Below, piece by piece: positions 11,469 to 22,055 of a stretch of DNA of 64,000 nucleotides. How positions within the stretch are numbered: position 1 is the first letter of the stretch; every line of letters starts with the position of its first letter. The notes beneath the pieces were generated by a model. It saw only the letters and a list, made by a program, of their open reading frames with translations. It was not told the origin of the DNA and did not search any database. The DNA is from Malaya genurostris. Its lineage: Eukaryota > Arthropoda > Insecta > Diptera > Culicidae. Position numbers and translations under genes: made by a program. The DNA lies in contig NC_080572.1 in assembly GCF_030247185.1 (NCBI RefSeq), positions 188,260,866 through 188,324,865 on the forward strand, in the 5' to 3' direction.

Positions 11469-12296
11469 GGGAGCGGGTCATTTCGCCGAAAGCCATGTCG
11501 CCGAAAGTCGTATCGCCGAATGACATTTCGCCGAAAGGATAATTTCGCCGAATAGGTCATTTCGCCGAAAAGGTCATTTCGCCGAAAAGGTCATTTCGCC
11601 GAAAGGGTCATGTCTCCTGTATGTTATGTCTGCTGTATAACTGATGTGGCGCAGCCACATAACCGAAGCCCAGATGGCTCGGCGGCACAAAGCCGTCGAG
11701 GCGACGCCAGCTGAGTTGACCGCTGACCCGCCGTCGGAAGCGGCGGCCTCTTGCAAACAAACCTGTAACCGCCTCGTTTGCCCGGTCTACTCAAAGCTAG
11801 GTTTCTTTGCTTTTGTTAGGTCCGAACGAGCGGTAACGAGGTCTGACAGCACATGAACCGAAACGATGTGGCGTAGCCGCATCATATGTTTTTTTTTCAT
11901 TTTCACTTAATAAAATGAAAATACCGCATACATTAGCCTGGTAGATACACCTATGCAATTGCTTTGATGCTTAGTAGCTAATAGTCAACAAGTTATCTTG
12001 GGAACTCCGTTCTGAAGCTCATGAATCAATCTTTATTCAAGAGTACAAGAATCAATTTTCATTCAAGAAGTACAATTGTAGGTCAACAAAACGAGGGTTA
12101 ACGCTTTCTTTCATTTGTCTTTATTTTAAATCAATTCCAATTACGATTTTAAGACGATTTCAGAATTCGGCGAAATGACTCTTTCGGCGAAATGTCACTC
12201 GGCGAAATAACCCTTTCGGCGAAATGGCTCTCGGCGAAACGACTTTCGGCGAAATGGCTTTCGGCGAAACGGCTTTCGGCGAAATGACCCTGATCC
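11469..12296. mobile_element. Foldback element with composite TIRs (828 bp)
   Basis: The left arm (11469-11612) is about nine imperfect ~17-bp repeats of GGTCATTTCGCCGAAAA. The right arm (about 12165-12296) is the same repeat inverted (TTTCGGCGAAATGACC). The outermost 26 bases of the two ends match in inverted orientation at 22 positions, with 20 consecutive identical bases. A perfect 8-bp direct repeat ATTATTAG flanks the element, which indicates transposition with an 8-bp duplication, as in the hAT and P superfamilies. Between the arms is a GC-rich core (11640-11870) and then an AT-rich stretch. No transposase is encoded, so it is nonautonomous. Confidence 0.8.
11640..11870. other. GC-rich core of the foldback element
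   Basis: The core is strikingly GC-rich next to its surroundings. It is bracketed by two palindromes, ATGTGGCGCAGCCACAT at 11644-11660 and GATGTGGCGTAGCCGCATC at 11865-11883. Overlapping short frames on both strands (plus 11644-11856, minus 11574-11756) reflect base composition. I do not recognise either product. Confidence 0.5.
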
Positions 12297-12304
12297 ATTA
12301 TTAG
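12297..12304. repeat. 8-bp target-site duplication, right
   Basis: Second copy of ATTATTAG flanking the foldback element. Confidence 0.8.
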
Positions 12305-12429
12305 ATATTATTTTCCGAAATCGGAAATCTCGAAAACGAATTTTCGAAAAAAAATCGCCACATGAAATTTTCGAAATCGAAAAACAATTTTTGATGCCAA
12401 AAGTCTTAGAATTGCATGAAACGTCGAGA

Positions 12430-12535
12430 TTTCGTGTCATGTCTGTATATAACACTATAGGTCTCCGAGGCTCCGTTCAAAAGTCGGTTTTTCCAGCAAT
12501 TCTAATACCTGTCTATAGAGAAGGACAAAAAAGGT
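12430..12535 (+). repeat. Array-family tail
   Basis: AACACTATAGGTCTCCGAGG, TTCAAAAGTCGG and a terminal stem TACCTGTCTATAGAGAAGGA correspond to the tail at 34410-34534, diverged but with the stem kept. Confidence 0.6.
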
Positions 12536-12821
12536 ACTCCACATCTACCATGATTTCGGCAGTTCTGTTCATCTGAAATAAACAAACCATTTGATGTAGC
12601 CACTTTAACATGGGGTTCTTTTTTGATATTTACTATGCACAAGAATGGGTAGAGCTTAATCGTGAATATCTCTTGTTCTATTGGGAGAACAAATTAGTTC
12701 AATCCTTTTCCAAAAGATGACTCTGGCTGTTATGAATATTGAACATCGATAGACATCTGTTAATAATATTCAGTTCATATTGCTTCGAGTTTAAAACTAA
12801 TTGTTTTTCACAGTGTTAATT

Positions 12822-13244
12822 ATGAGCAATTTTGTATTAACTAAGCAACATTTGCGGGAAGTTTTAGTTTTCTATTTTAATTGGAAGAAAAGTGCAACTG
12901 AAGCGCATCAAATAATTGTAGATGTTTATGGAGATAATGCTTCAACTGATAAATAATGTAGGGAATGGATTCGACGTTTCAAGAATGGAGTTTTCTAATT
13001 GAAGACATGCCTCGCTCTGAACAAAACAAAAAAATCGAAAACAAACAGGTCGGCTTCATATCCCAAAAGTCTGTGAAAAATATTTGGAAACGCTCAAGTG
13101 GGACATTTTGCCGCACCCGCCGTATTCTTCTGACATTGCTCCTTCTGATTACTGGTTGTTCCAACGAATGCAGCACGATCTGACTCATTTTTTCGAATCG
13201 AAAGATAACGAAATGTATATACGCTTGAGTTTTTCATTACAATG
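12822..13244 (+). pseudogene. Internally deleted mariner transposase
   Basis: ATG at 12822 opens MSNFVLTKQHLREVLVFYF, the mariner N-terminal HTH region, followed after a stop by CREWIRRFKNG. The frame then jumps directly to the C-terminal catalytic region: YLETLKWDILPHPPYSSDIA and PSDYWLFQRMQHDL (the third aspartate of a DD34D active site) at about 13070-13180. The central part with the first two catalytic aspartates is gone, so only about 420 bp remain of a ~1-kb gene. It is nonfunctional. The 72-residue frame at 12965 is the same DNA read partly out of frame. Confidence 0.8.
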
Positions 13245-14021
13245 AAATATTGACATACTTTTGAATGGGATTTTTTTTATAAAACTTATGTCGTATCTTC
13301 GATAAAGTTCAAGCATTTGGCGTTCAGTACATCGAGAAAATCTGTCAAAAACTCCATTAATAAAACCGTTTTGGCGTTGAGACAGCAATATGTTTTCAAC
13401 TGCCATAATCACGAGCCACTGAAGCCCCTCCTGAACGTATGCATACAAGCTCTCACAGAGCTAAGCGTGACTGAGGGAACAACAAATCTTAGAGCTGAGC
13501 TGAGTAATTCATTCGTTTCTTGAATCTGTGCAATAACTCATGTGCATGGGAGAGGAGCTAACACAGTAAATTTTGTGGAATTCCTGTGGACAAAATCGCT
13601 CATTATTTTATATTCGGTACCATACGATCTGCTTTCATCGAATAAATTGAGAACCTAAAAAATAATTTCAATGAATTGGACCGGTTGTGCAGTGCACGAG
13701 ATGCACATGAGGACGAGACGCCACTGCATTTGCGATCTTCATAGAAGTACACAAAACAATATTATTTTTGGTACAAATATATGCCAAAAAGTACTTACTT
13801 TTTTTGAATTTGTTTATTACAAAATGTAATTTTTGCCTATCATATTTTATTCGGAGGAACATACAAAACTTCAAAAGAACGAAAGAACGATTCAACAAAA
13901 CTAATGTGTCTATCAGATACAAGATCTAAATGGACAATTAAAGTGGGGAAAGCTCATTTGAGCTGAACTGTTCGTTTGTCATTCTCAAACGGACACAAAA
14001 ACCACTATCTTTTCAAAAACA
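13245..14021. other. No gene recognised
   Basis: AT-rich. Short frames at 13185 (minus), 13317 (plus) and 13668 (minus) resemble no known family. Confidence 0.5.
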
Positions 14022-15170
14022 TTAACGAAAGTAATAAATTACAATGAAACTTAAAGCTAGTATCACAAATGTCACTAATAAAATAATATGAAACTCGAAA
14101 AGATCCTCAACAGCGGTGAAAGTTCGAATGGAAGCAGTAATCGGTTCATTACGACAGCCAAAACGAGTTCTATGAAATCTCTGCTGAAGCAGTGTTGTAT
14201 TCCGCAGTGTCCTATTCGGTATCCGAAATTTTACTTCAGAGCATAATTCAGGATCATCAATTTCCACATTGACTAGTTTTGCAATTAATAATGCTTGTTA
14301 GATTTTTCTTCGCCGATGGAGCGTATCGATTCCTAATAGTTGACATCTGTCCTGATATAGTGTCAGATTTGCAGGATTTTTCAAGGTACGTTTCGTAATG
14401 CCAGACGAACGAATTATTTTTGAACTCTTTCAATACGTATGCTCCACGAAAGTTCATAAGGATGAATCCAAACTACTGAAGCATTCTCTAGAATAGGCCG
14501 AACAAGTGAACAATGCAAAGCTTTGAAACAGAGAGGATCTCTAAAATCCTTAGCAATTTTACAGATAAACTGATGCTTTTGAGATGATCTGTGATCGTTG
14601 TAAATCAAATGATCATTTTCCATCTAGCAAATCTAGCTCTAGTCAGAACTGAATCTTCGATGTGATAGTCAAATTTAACAGGCCTCAGAGTATGGTGAAA
14701 TGTGATCACCTGATATTTTTCGACGTTAATCATCAGTTTGTTTCGACTACACCAATCTACGAACGATTCAAGTGCATTTTGCAACCGCCAACAACTGCCC
14801 ACAGTGCGAATACCGAGGTACAATTTCAGGTCGTCTGCATATGTCAGTTTGCAACCAGTTCCCATAGCAAATGAGACATCATTGAAAAATAACACGAAAG
14901 CAAAGGTCCTAAATTACTGCCTTGGGGACCTCGTGATTTGTTAGAGAATAGTGATGATGAGCTGTTGCTCAATTTTACTCGTAAAACTCTCCCGGAGAGA
15001 TATGAGCTCAATCAGGACACAAGATGGGTGGATAATCCGAGACGAGATAATTTGCTGAGAAGTATTGTGTGGTCCATTTTGTCGAAAGCAGCTTTTAGAT
15101 CCGTGTAAACGACATCCATCTGAGCTTTAGCTTCCATGCTAGCAATACACTGCTGAGGTAAATGTTAGCA
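14022..15170 (-). pseudogene. LINE ORF2 relic, RT to C-terminus (Jockey/CR1 group)
   Basis: Read downward on the minus strand the RT core appears in order across several frames: VVYTDLKAAFDKMDHTILL (motif A) near 15090, SGRVLRVKLSNSS, RGPQGSNLGPL (motif B) near 14920, TYADDLKLYLG (catalytic YADD) near 14825, and CSRNKLMINVEKYQVITFH. Next come RPILENASVVW and IRIERVQK near 14450, and NTTLLQQRFHRTRFG near 14170. Multiple frameshifts and stops make it dead. The 5' part (ORF1, endonuclease) is absent. It is a different family from the LINE at 59630. Confidence 0.85.
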
Positions 15171-15344
15171 GATTTCTTGCAACTTTATAAATTTGATTAC
15201 CAATCTATTTGGAAACATTCAAACTAACATAAATATATTAGAATGTAACTTTATATTCAATCTCTGGCTCCAAATAGAATGACATAACAATAAGTATTTC
15301 AAAATGAATTTAATGTTTAACATCAATGAGCATCATTTCGAATT

Positions 15345-15572
15345 GGACTTTCCGAGACTAATCATTGTGCTTGCGGCGAAGGTTACCGCGATATTGACCA
15401 TGTTGTTTGGACATGCGTGGAGTTTCGTGATGTCAGATCTCAACTAATAAATTCCTTGCGTACCCAAGGTAGACTATCCAATGTCCCAGTTCGCGACATT
15501 CTTGCTTGTCGTGACCTTCCATACATGAAACTTCTTTATCATTTCATTAAATCCATTGGAGTTCCAATTTAA
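15345..15572 (+). pseudogene. C-terminal end of a LOA/I-type LINE ORF2
   Basis: A 75-codon open frame to TAA at 15570 reads HCACGEGYRDIDHVVWTC and then VPVRDILACRDLPYM and LLYHFIKSIG. The CxCGxGYxDxxHVVWxC pattern and the following VPVRD segment are what I know from the C-termini of LOA/I-clade LINE polyproteins such as Aedes Lian. Upstream protein is lost or frameshifted. A putative 3'UTR ending in TAAAT-rich sequence continues to about 15725. It lies on the opposite strand to the adjoining LINE relic. Confidence 0.65.
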
Positions 15573-16029
15573 ATTTTATTTTATGTTAAACTGTTTTCTC
15601 TTTCATGAGTTCAACCAATAGCCAACTATAGGATATTGAATATAAGTGGTGAACTGATACAAACAATCCTGAAATAGTTATAAGATCATGTACAAAATAA
15701 ATGTATTTTATTTAATGTAATTTAAAATAGCAACTCGCTTGATAAAAACAGTGTTTAGATTAACTAATGAGTACCAACATACTAATATGATATTCGAAAT
15801 GTATTAGGTTTAAACTACTATGTATTGTGGATGCCACGGCGAAGAAAAACTTATGTATATTGCCTATGAAATAAATAGTCAAGTCGTAAAAAAAATCAAT
15901 GAGCATCAAAGTGACGCATGTTTACATTTCTTGTGTTCGGTCGTCGGCTTTGATGTAGTGAACGGCGATACATTTCATTCGTTGTTGTTTGCGCAGTTTG
16001 CTGAGCTAGACGTTTTAGATACGAACACC

Positions 16030-16118
16030 TCATTTCGGTCAGTTCCGGTCCAGAACTCAGAATTAGAATTCAGATCCAGAACTCAGATGCAAAATTCAGT
16101 TCCCGAATCCAGGTCATA
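16030..16118 (+). repeat. Degenerate AGAACTCAGATCC-type repeat
   Basis: Short patch of CAGAACTCAGA / AGAATTCAGATCC / AAATTCAGTTCC repetitions. The same type fills 48490-49480. Confidence 0.6.
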
Positions 16119-17370
16119 AATAGAAAAAAAAAGATATTTAGCAGTGTGAAGGAAGCTTGTCATATTGGTTCGTATTCACGTCATCCAGTTATATCTCTGC
16201 ATGACCTACACGCCAATTTTCTCTTTCGCAAATTCATATCTGCTATTTCATCATCCATCAATTTGTTTCAAGTCTGTTCTGTATAGGGCACTCACGAGTT
16301 TCTATGATGATGACTTCATAAAATGGTGTCCTAGTTAGAGCACATTTCACAATAAAGAATCGCCCTATGAAGAATTATTAAGAGAGTAATCCGATGAGGT
16401 AATTTACATATCCCTCTTTAAACGATTGGGTCAAAAGGGGTCAAACACTAAATTGCTCTAATTTTTTAACGCAAGTTAGCTCCAGTAGAACGTTTCCATA
16501 ACTGTTTATGGATTTATGCCTTTCACGGTGTTTGAAAGAAGAACATAAAATTGCTTTGTACCTGTCAGATCAAATGGAACTAATTCACTATTATGCGCAC
16601 TACAATTTCACAGATCATCATCAATGGTTTCGCCAATTCACTCAAAAGCCGAAGGCCACTCTTCGGCCGAATGTGACGACATTCAGCGCATCCACTGTCA
16701 CCACTCAGTCCACAGTGCACCGATTTTCCACACTTCATTCATCTGAATAGCACCCAAATGCGATAGAAAATCATTTGATCGTCAATCAAACACTTATCTG
16801 CTTAGCAAAGAATGAGGTTACGCTGTCCAGGACACAACAAGCAGCCAGCCAATCGAAACTACTTGCATCGAGTAGTGAAGGTCCGGATCGAATTTGACGC
16901 TTCACTAGTCCATATCGGTTGGTGCAGTTCTATGGATATGCACTCTCACCGAGGAAAAAAAAAAATCATTGGCAGTGAGTTAAGGTGCGTGTGGATGTGT
17001 TCGGATTTTCTGCTTGGGGGATTTCCTGTTTTTCCTACATTTCAAAAATCGTTTTCAAGAATGGCACATTTGCATTTTTTTTTCAACTATTCCAGTAATC
17101 ACTCCAGTGTCATTTGCCAAGACTCCAAAAGTTATTGCCTAGCAATACACTGACTGACAATTGTATAAGAGAGCCATTTTCACAGTTTCTATCTTTACTC
17201 CTGAGCATAAGAGATCGAGGATATCGATTACTCATGTGGGATGACTATAGAAACCATGGCAATTTTCAAAACGATATATCAATTTAATTTTACATTTTGA
17301 TTTGTATTGAAATTGATTTCTACCTTTCGCATACAAACAATGAGTTCATTATAAAACATCAATTCAAGCA
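16119..17370. other. No gene recognised
   Basis: Mixed-composition sequence with short frames (80 residues at 16508, 113 at 16812) matching nothing I know. It may be unique host intronic or intergenic DNA. Confidence 0.4.
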
Positions 17371-17990
17371 TTAAAACGTATTTCGTACGCCTCCTGATTT
17401 CAATCTCATCCTATCACGACAAAATCGCAGCACATTACGTTCGCGGTTAAGTGCCTGATGGTTCAATGAAACCTGTAGGGAATTGAAAAAGGTAACTGTT
17501 CCATCAGAAAATATACACCCACGTGTGCAACCGGTTGGGATTACACTTTTCTCTAGGTGTGTGAGTGGAATGTACACAAAGAATAATGAAATAATACACG
17601 TTTATTCGCGAAGCAATATCGTTTTATATACCGCCTCAAATAATGGAACCGTACAAACGAAAACACAACTGTTCCTCGGCTTTCGCTCATCGTTGAATCC
17701 GAGGGGAATGTTATTTTGCAAAGGTCACGATGCGTTCCATACGCTGCTGGGTAAGAAAACACACCTGGAGAAGATTCATACTTCGTCGAATATTTGCGAT
17801 GGCAGGTTGAGCAATGAATGGAGCCTGGACCCAAACCTTCTGTCAGTAGGACCGATGGAAAAGAAATCATGGCACAACAAATGTGCTCGTGCCAGACGGA
17901 TTGTTTTTGGAAAGAGTTGTTGTTTGTTGTTTTTTTTTTATTTTTCGGCTGAACATCCCTGAGCTCGGGATGAAAAAGAGCTGACGGCAA
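17371..17990. other. Unassigned segment with overlapping antisense frames
   Basis: A 159-codon plus frame (17483-17962) and a 145-codon minus frame (17553-17990) overlap almost completely. Neither has a domain, signal peptide or repetitive motif I recognise. The segment is less AT-rich than its surroundings and shows no repeat-family landmarks, so it may be unique host DNA. I do not call a gene. Confidence 0.3.
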
Positions 17991-18299
17991 AGCACCGACA
18001 ATGCTGGTGAGCCAACGGAAACCCGCTACATATAAGGTTTGCGATTCAGTTGGTTAGATTCTGTGCTTTCACTGGGAAAACATGTTATCACTTTGGAACG
18101 AATATATGAACAGCCAACTAAATCTTGTTCCAGCTCTTCTAGTGTAGCAGGTGTTACACTAACACGGAGTGACACATTATTTTCAGCTTTCACGGACGGG
18201 TTCTGTCGGTGATTGTCAAGCTTACTTGAGAAAACGACATGCTTGTGTAGTAGAAAATCGAGTATTTCTTTTTACACCCGATTTCAGGTTCACATTTAG

Positions 18300-18490
18300 T
18301 AACTAACTGAACTATCTGGCGTAGCTTAGAAATGACTGAAAACTTGCGAAAAAAAATACCCAAAGACAAAACTCAAGTCTGCATACCGCTTACGATCAGA
18401 GAATCATCCTGCCAATTAAACTACTGTGGATGTGGTGAAACACAACTTGGAAGGCAACCCGATTGAACAATACTTCGTACATGTTCAAAC
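18300..18490 (-). repeat. tRNA-related SINE-like copy
   Basis: On the minus strand CAGTAGTTTAATTGGCAGGA fits a pol III box A and is followed by GATTCTCTGATCGTAAGCGG. The layout recurs at 3975-4105 and in both arms of the palindrome at 28230-29290. Confidence 0.45.
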
Positions 18491-18554
18491 TACGCACGGT
18501 CAACGGGGTTCAACCTCAAGTTCGCCGTAATTCTAATTTTCCCTTGAACTTCTC

Positions 18555-18681
18555 TACTGGGCTATGTGAGATTTATATTGTGTTTGTTTTTTTATTGTCA
18601 CTTGGGAACAAAAGTGATAGAACACACAAATTAACAAATAGTATACAAACACGTGATTGCACATGATTTCGGGCATATGAC
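18555..18681 (-). pseudogene. Transposase C-terminal end split off by an insertion
   Basis: This continues the transposase of 20907-21321 after the hAT-type insertion: across the duplicated CATATGAC the minus frame resumes as GHMPEIMCNHV, as expected after SSRGGHM. See the main part. Confidence 0.6.
18674..18681. repeat. 8-bp target-site duplication (CATATGAC), left
   Basis: CATATGAC here and at 20899-20906 flank the hAT-type element. Confidence 0.8.
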
Positions 18682-20898
18682 CAGAGATGCCAGGTAAAAA
18701 TTTCAAATATCTGCAGACAGGGTTCCAAAAATCTGAAAATCTGAAAAAAAATCTTCAGCCAGCAAATATGTCTTGGTGGCAGCAATTTCTCTACAAAGTA
18801 TTTACGAGCAAAAAAAACGTGTTTAATCCACCTAGCAGTGAGATGATACCTTTTTTTACCAATCTGCATGTGTTTTTTGCATGAATATTCTTCGGTGTTT
18901 AAGTTTTCATGACATTATTTTAATGACCGTCGTTTTAAGCGACAATTTGAGATTTTAATCACTCATTACTCTGTAATGTCGAAACTGCAAATCGGATCGA
19001 ATTTAAATCTAGAAGTGTGATTATCGATTAAAGATGCCATGATATGTAAGTTCCACTTTAGAGTTTACGGTAATTTAAGGTACTTCCAGAGCCGGTATTC
19101 AGGAACCAGCATAACCCAAACCGATTCGTATGGCCATATGACGAATAAATTACAACAGTTTTGAGTCCAACTTTGAAGCTCAATCCTATCTTCTATATCG
19201 GTTTGAATTTTAAAAATTCATCATCATGTAATTCGAGAACCGGAAGTCATAATTGGATAAAATTAATTAATTTTGTATATAAGTTTATTTTAATTTGAAT
19301 TTTTGTTTCTGATATTTGATTAGGCTTTTTTTGAGAAAACGATTGAGCTTTGAGAATCGATTTTATACAGGAACTGGAATTCTAAAATCGGTATGGCCGA
19401 AGTCAGATAAATTCACCTGAGCAGCTGTATAGTTTACATTTGTTTCAAAAGATGTGAAAATCAGTGAAGACATCTTTGAGAAATCATAGCACGAATTAAA
19501 TTTTTAGGTGCCTTCTGAATCGACAAAAAGTTAATTTTTTTTATCGGCTATCCAAATCTGCTAACCCGATAAACCTGATTAATTTATGTGGAATAGACAT
19601 TTTTATACCAATCACCCTGTATCCCCGAAACCGGATGTTGGATCTGGCTGAAGAGCAAATGTTTTATAAAATCTTGAAACTTTTCATTTGAATCTTAGAT
19701 GATTCTTAGATTTCATTTGAATCTTAGATCGGTTCAGCCATCTACGAGTAGAATGAGTTACACAATTTTGATTTCGTTTTATATATCATCCTGTAGTTCC
19801 TGAACCAGAGGTCGGAACCAAACATAATTCAGGAACTTTGTTTGGGAGCATACGACTTTTCGTATGAATCTGAATTTGTAGAAAAGAAATTTTCCGAGAA
19901 AATTGAGTGAAATTATTTGTCACACACGCATTTGCTGATCTCGACGAACTGATTCGAATGGTATATGGATGTTATGTTCTTCCAGCATTTATTGCTGTAA
20001 GTAGTTTAAAACAATATAATTAAAAAAAAATCTGCCATCATCTGGTTTATATTTATATGTCATATTCGAACGATTATGTTGCCAAAAACGAGCCGTGCTA
20101 AAATCGGTCCGAGGCTAAATGTCATGGAAAAGGATGCTGTACACAGTCTTTTTGGTACTTAGAAACAATTGTATGTAACAGAATAAAATATCGTGTTTTC
20201 CGTTGCTCCCAAGCATTGCTTTGTCATACAGCGCTCAGAACTCCTTCTGCTGGAATAGGGGGAAAAGTCGTTTACACAAAAATTTCGATATCGCCGTTAA
20301 AAATGGACGGATATTAACAATCTATGGCTTATTGGATAGGTATTATCGTGCGGAATCTAAGTCTGAAAACATATTCTGTTTTCAAGGTCAATTGTTACAG
20401 ATACTGTCAAAAAACTGAAAATTTTGACATAAAACTTCGTATAACTTAAAAAGTAAACATCCGATCTCAAAACTATTCAATAGCGTTTTGGGTGACGGGG
20501 AGACCTTTCATTTGCAACTAGTTTGATCAAAATCGGCCCAGCCATCTCTGAGATCTCGACCTCTTAGTTGACAACACACATACAGACACACACACATACA
20601 CACACACACACAGACATTTGCTCAGTTCGTCGAGCTGAATCGATTGGTATATGTCATTCGGCCCTCCGGGCCTCGGAAAAATTTTCGAAAGTTTGAGCGA
20701 ATTCTATACCTATTTTTTATATATATAAAAAAAGGTAAAAAGGTCGCGACAATTTCAAAAGTCTGTAAATTTGGACGAAAGTCTGCGAAAAACTCGATTT
20801 TCACAAGTCTGCAAATGTCTGCACAAACAAAAAATGTCTGCAGCACTATGTGCGAAATCTGCAGATTTACAGACAAATTTGCAGAACTGGCATCTCTT
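18682..20898. mobile_element. hAT-type MITE carrying a nested 1.9-kb repeat
   Basis: The left end CAGAGATGCCAG and the right end CTGGCATCTCTT are inverted repeats of the CAGAGATGCCA type that I know from hAT elements. An exact 8-bp duplication CATATGAC flanks it, the hAT signature. Without the nested repeat (18819-20741) it would be about 300 bp, with CTGCAGA-rich subterminal repeats. It encodes no transposase. It landed in the 3' end of the transposase gene at 20907-21321. Confidence 0.8.
18819..20741 (+). repeat. 1.9-kb dispersed repeat, copy 2
   Basis: It matches copies 1 and 3 along their length and sits inside the hAT-type MITE. The left border follows an A run (GAGCAAAAA) and the right border is GGTAAAAAGGTCGCG, so A5 lies on both sides. 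Its CA tract (about 20572-20612) is shorter than that of copy 1. Confidence 0.8.
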
Positions 20899-20906
20899 CA
20901 TATGAC
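20899..20906. repeat. 8-bp target-site duplication (CATATGAC), right
   Basis: Second copy, flanking the hAT-type element. Confidence 0.8.
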
Positions 20907-21321
20907 CACCACGACTACTTTTCACAAATGTTATTCCAGGGATACAATTTTCGTCAACCTTTTTAAGTATTTGAGGGCGTATTTCAGCAATGACACGTTG
21001 AATATTGGTTTCCAAAGCATCAATCTTTGCTGGTTTATCCACATAAACCAATGACTTCACGTATCCCAACAAAAAAATAATCGAGTGGCGTCAAATCACA
21101 CGAATGCGGAGGCCAACTCACCGGTCTATTACTCGAAATAATGTTTCAAGTCGATTGTTTCGGCCGCAGTATGACAGGTGGCACCATTCTGTTGAAATCA
21201 CATTTCGTCCACATCCATATCTTGATTCAATATTTTGCCTATAAACAGTTTTAATTGAGCACTGATTTTGAAAATAAATTTCCACGATTTAGAAGCGTTG
21301 TTCTGGAGTCAGCCTATTCAT
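20907..21321 (-). pseudogene. Tc1/mariner-superfamily transposase, main part
   Basis: An ATG at 21321 opens MNRLTPEQR, followed by pieces with DVDEM, GATCHTAAETID, WPPHSCDLTPLDYFF (second and third catalytic aspartate region) and YVKSLVYVDKP. The best frame, 20907-21072 of a longer one, reads KIDALETNIQRVIAEIRPQI and SSRGGHM. This is the insect DDD transposase type often annotated as a transposable element in arthropod genomes. The first ~150 residues with the first aspartate are missing (internal deletion) and several frameshifts are present. The 3' end lies at 18555-18681, separated by the hAT insertion. Confidence 0.8.
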
Positions 21322-21480
21322 GATGATTTGCTAAACTCTACTGAGTAGAGACGTCTGTCAAAACAACTTTCAGGTAATAGAGTAATTCCTATTGAAGAAA
21401 CAAACCTCCTAGAAAAAGCGGGTGGGTAATGTCAGAGACATAACTGGACGACGGGAATTCGAATAAAACTGACACGCTTA

Positions 21481-22055
21481 CACAGCAAAAAAGGAATTGT
21501 AACAATCTCGATGTGATTATCAATCGATTTGAGAAAATATTTGACGTACTGACCATCAAATGCAATAATTTTTCATTTTCAAGAAATATTGCAGATAAAT
21601 CACACGTTATTACATCGAACCAACGTATTGAGTAGATTACTACAACTTGACTGAATATTTAAATGATTTTGATAAGAAATTATGCATCTTTTCGTGTGAT
21701 ATTACAACCTTTAGAACGACACCAAGATTGTTGTGATAGTATATCGTAATCGCTGCACATCAGTAGTGAGTAGTGATGTGCAACAATTTTGATGTAATAT
21801 CACAAATGTGATGGTATCGTTCTAAAGGTTGTAATATCACACGAAAAGATGTATAATTGCCTATCAGAATCGTTCAAGTATTCAGTCAAGCTGATGTAAT
21901 CTACTCAATACGTTGCTTCAATGTAATAACGTGTGATTTATCTTCAATATTTCTTGAAAACAGAAAATAATTGCATTTGATGATAAGTACGTCTATTTTT
22001 TTCTCACATCGATAGATAATCACATCGAGATTGTTACAATTATTTTTTTGCTGTG
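21481..22055. mobile_element. 575-bp palindromic MITE with TA flanks
   Basis: Nearly the whole element is an inverted repeat: CACAGCAAAAAAGGAATTG at the left matches CAATTATTTTTTTGCTGTG at the right, and the match continues through ATCTCGATGTGATTATC, ACACGTTATTACAT and TTTTCGTGTGATATTACAAC to a centre near 21768 (GCACATCA - spacer - TGATGTGC). TA lies on both sides (21479-21480, 22056-22057), as for Tc1/mariner-mobilised MITEs. No coding capacity. Confidence 0.85.

Noticed and set aside
18025..18060. TATA-like ACATATAAGG followed by a TCAGTT initiator-like site
   Set aside because: The spacing of about 15 bases is too short for a TATA-initiator promoter, and no gene follows.
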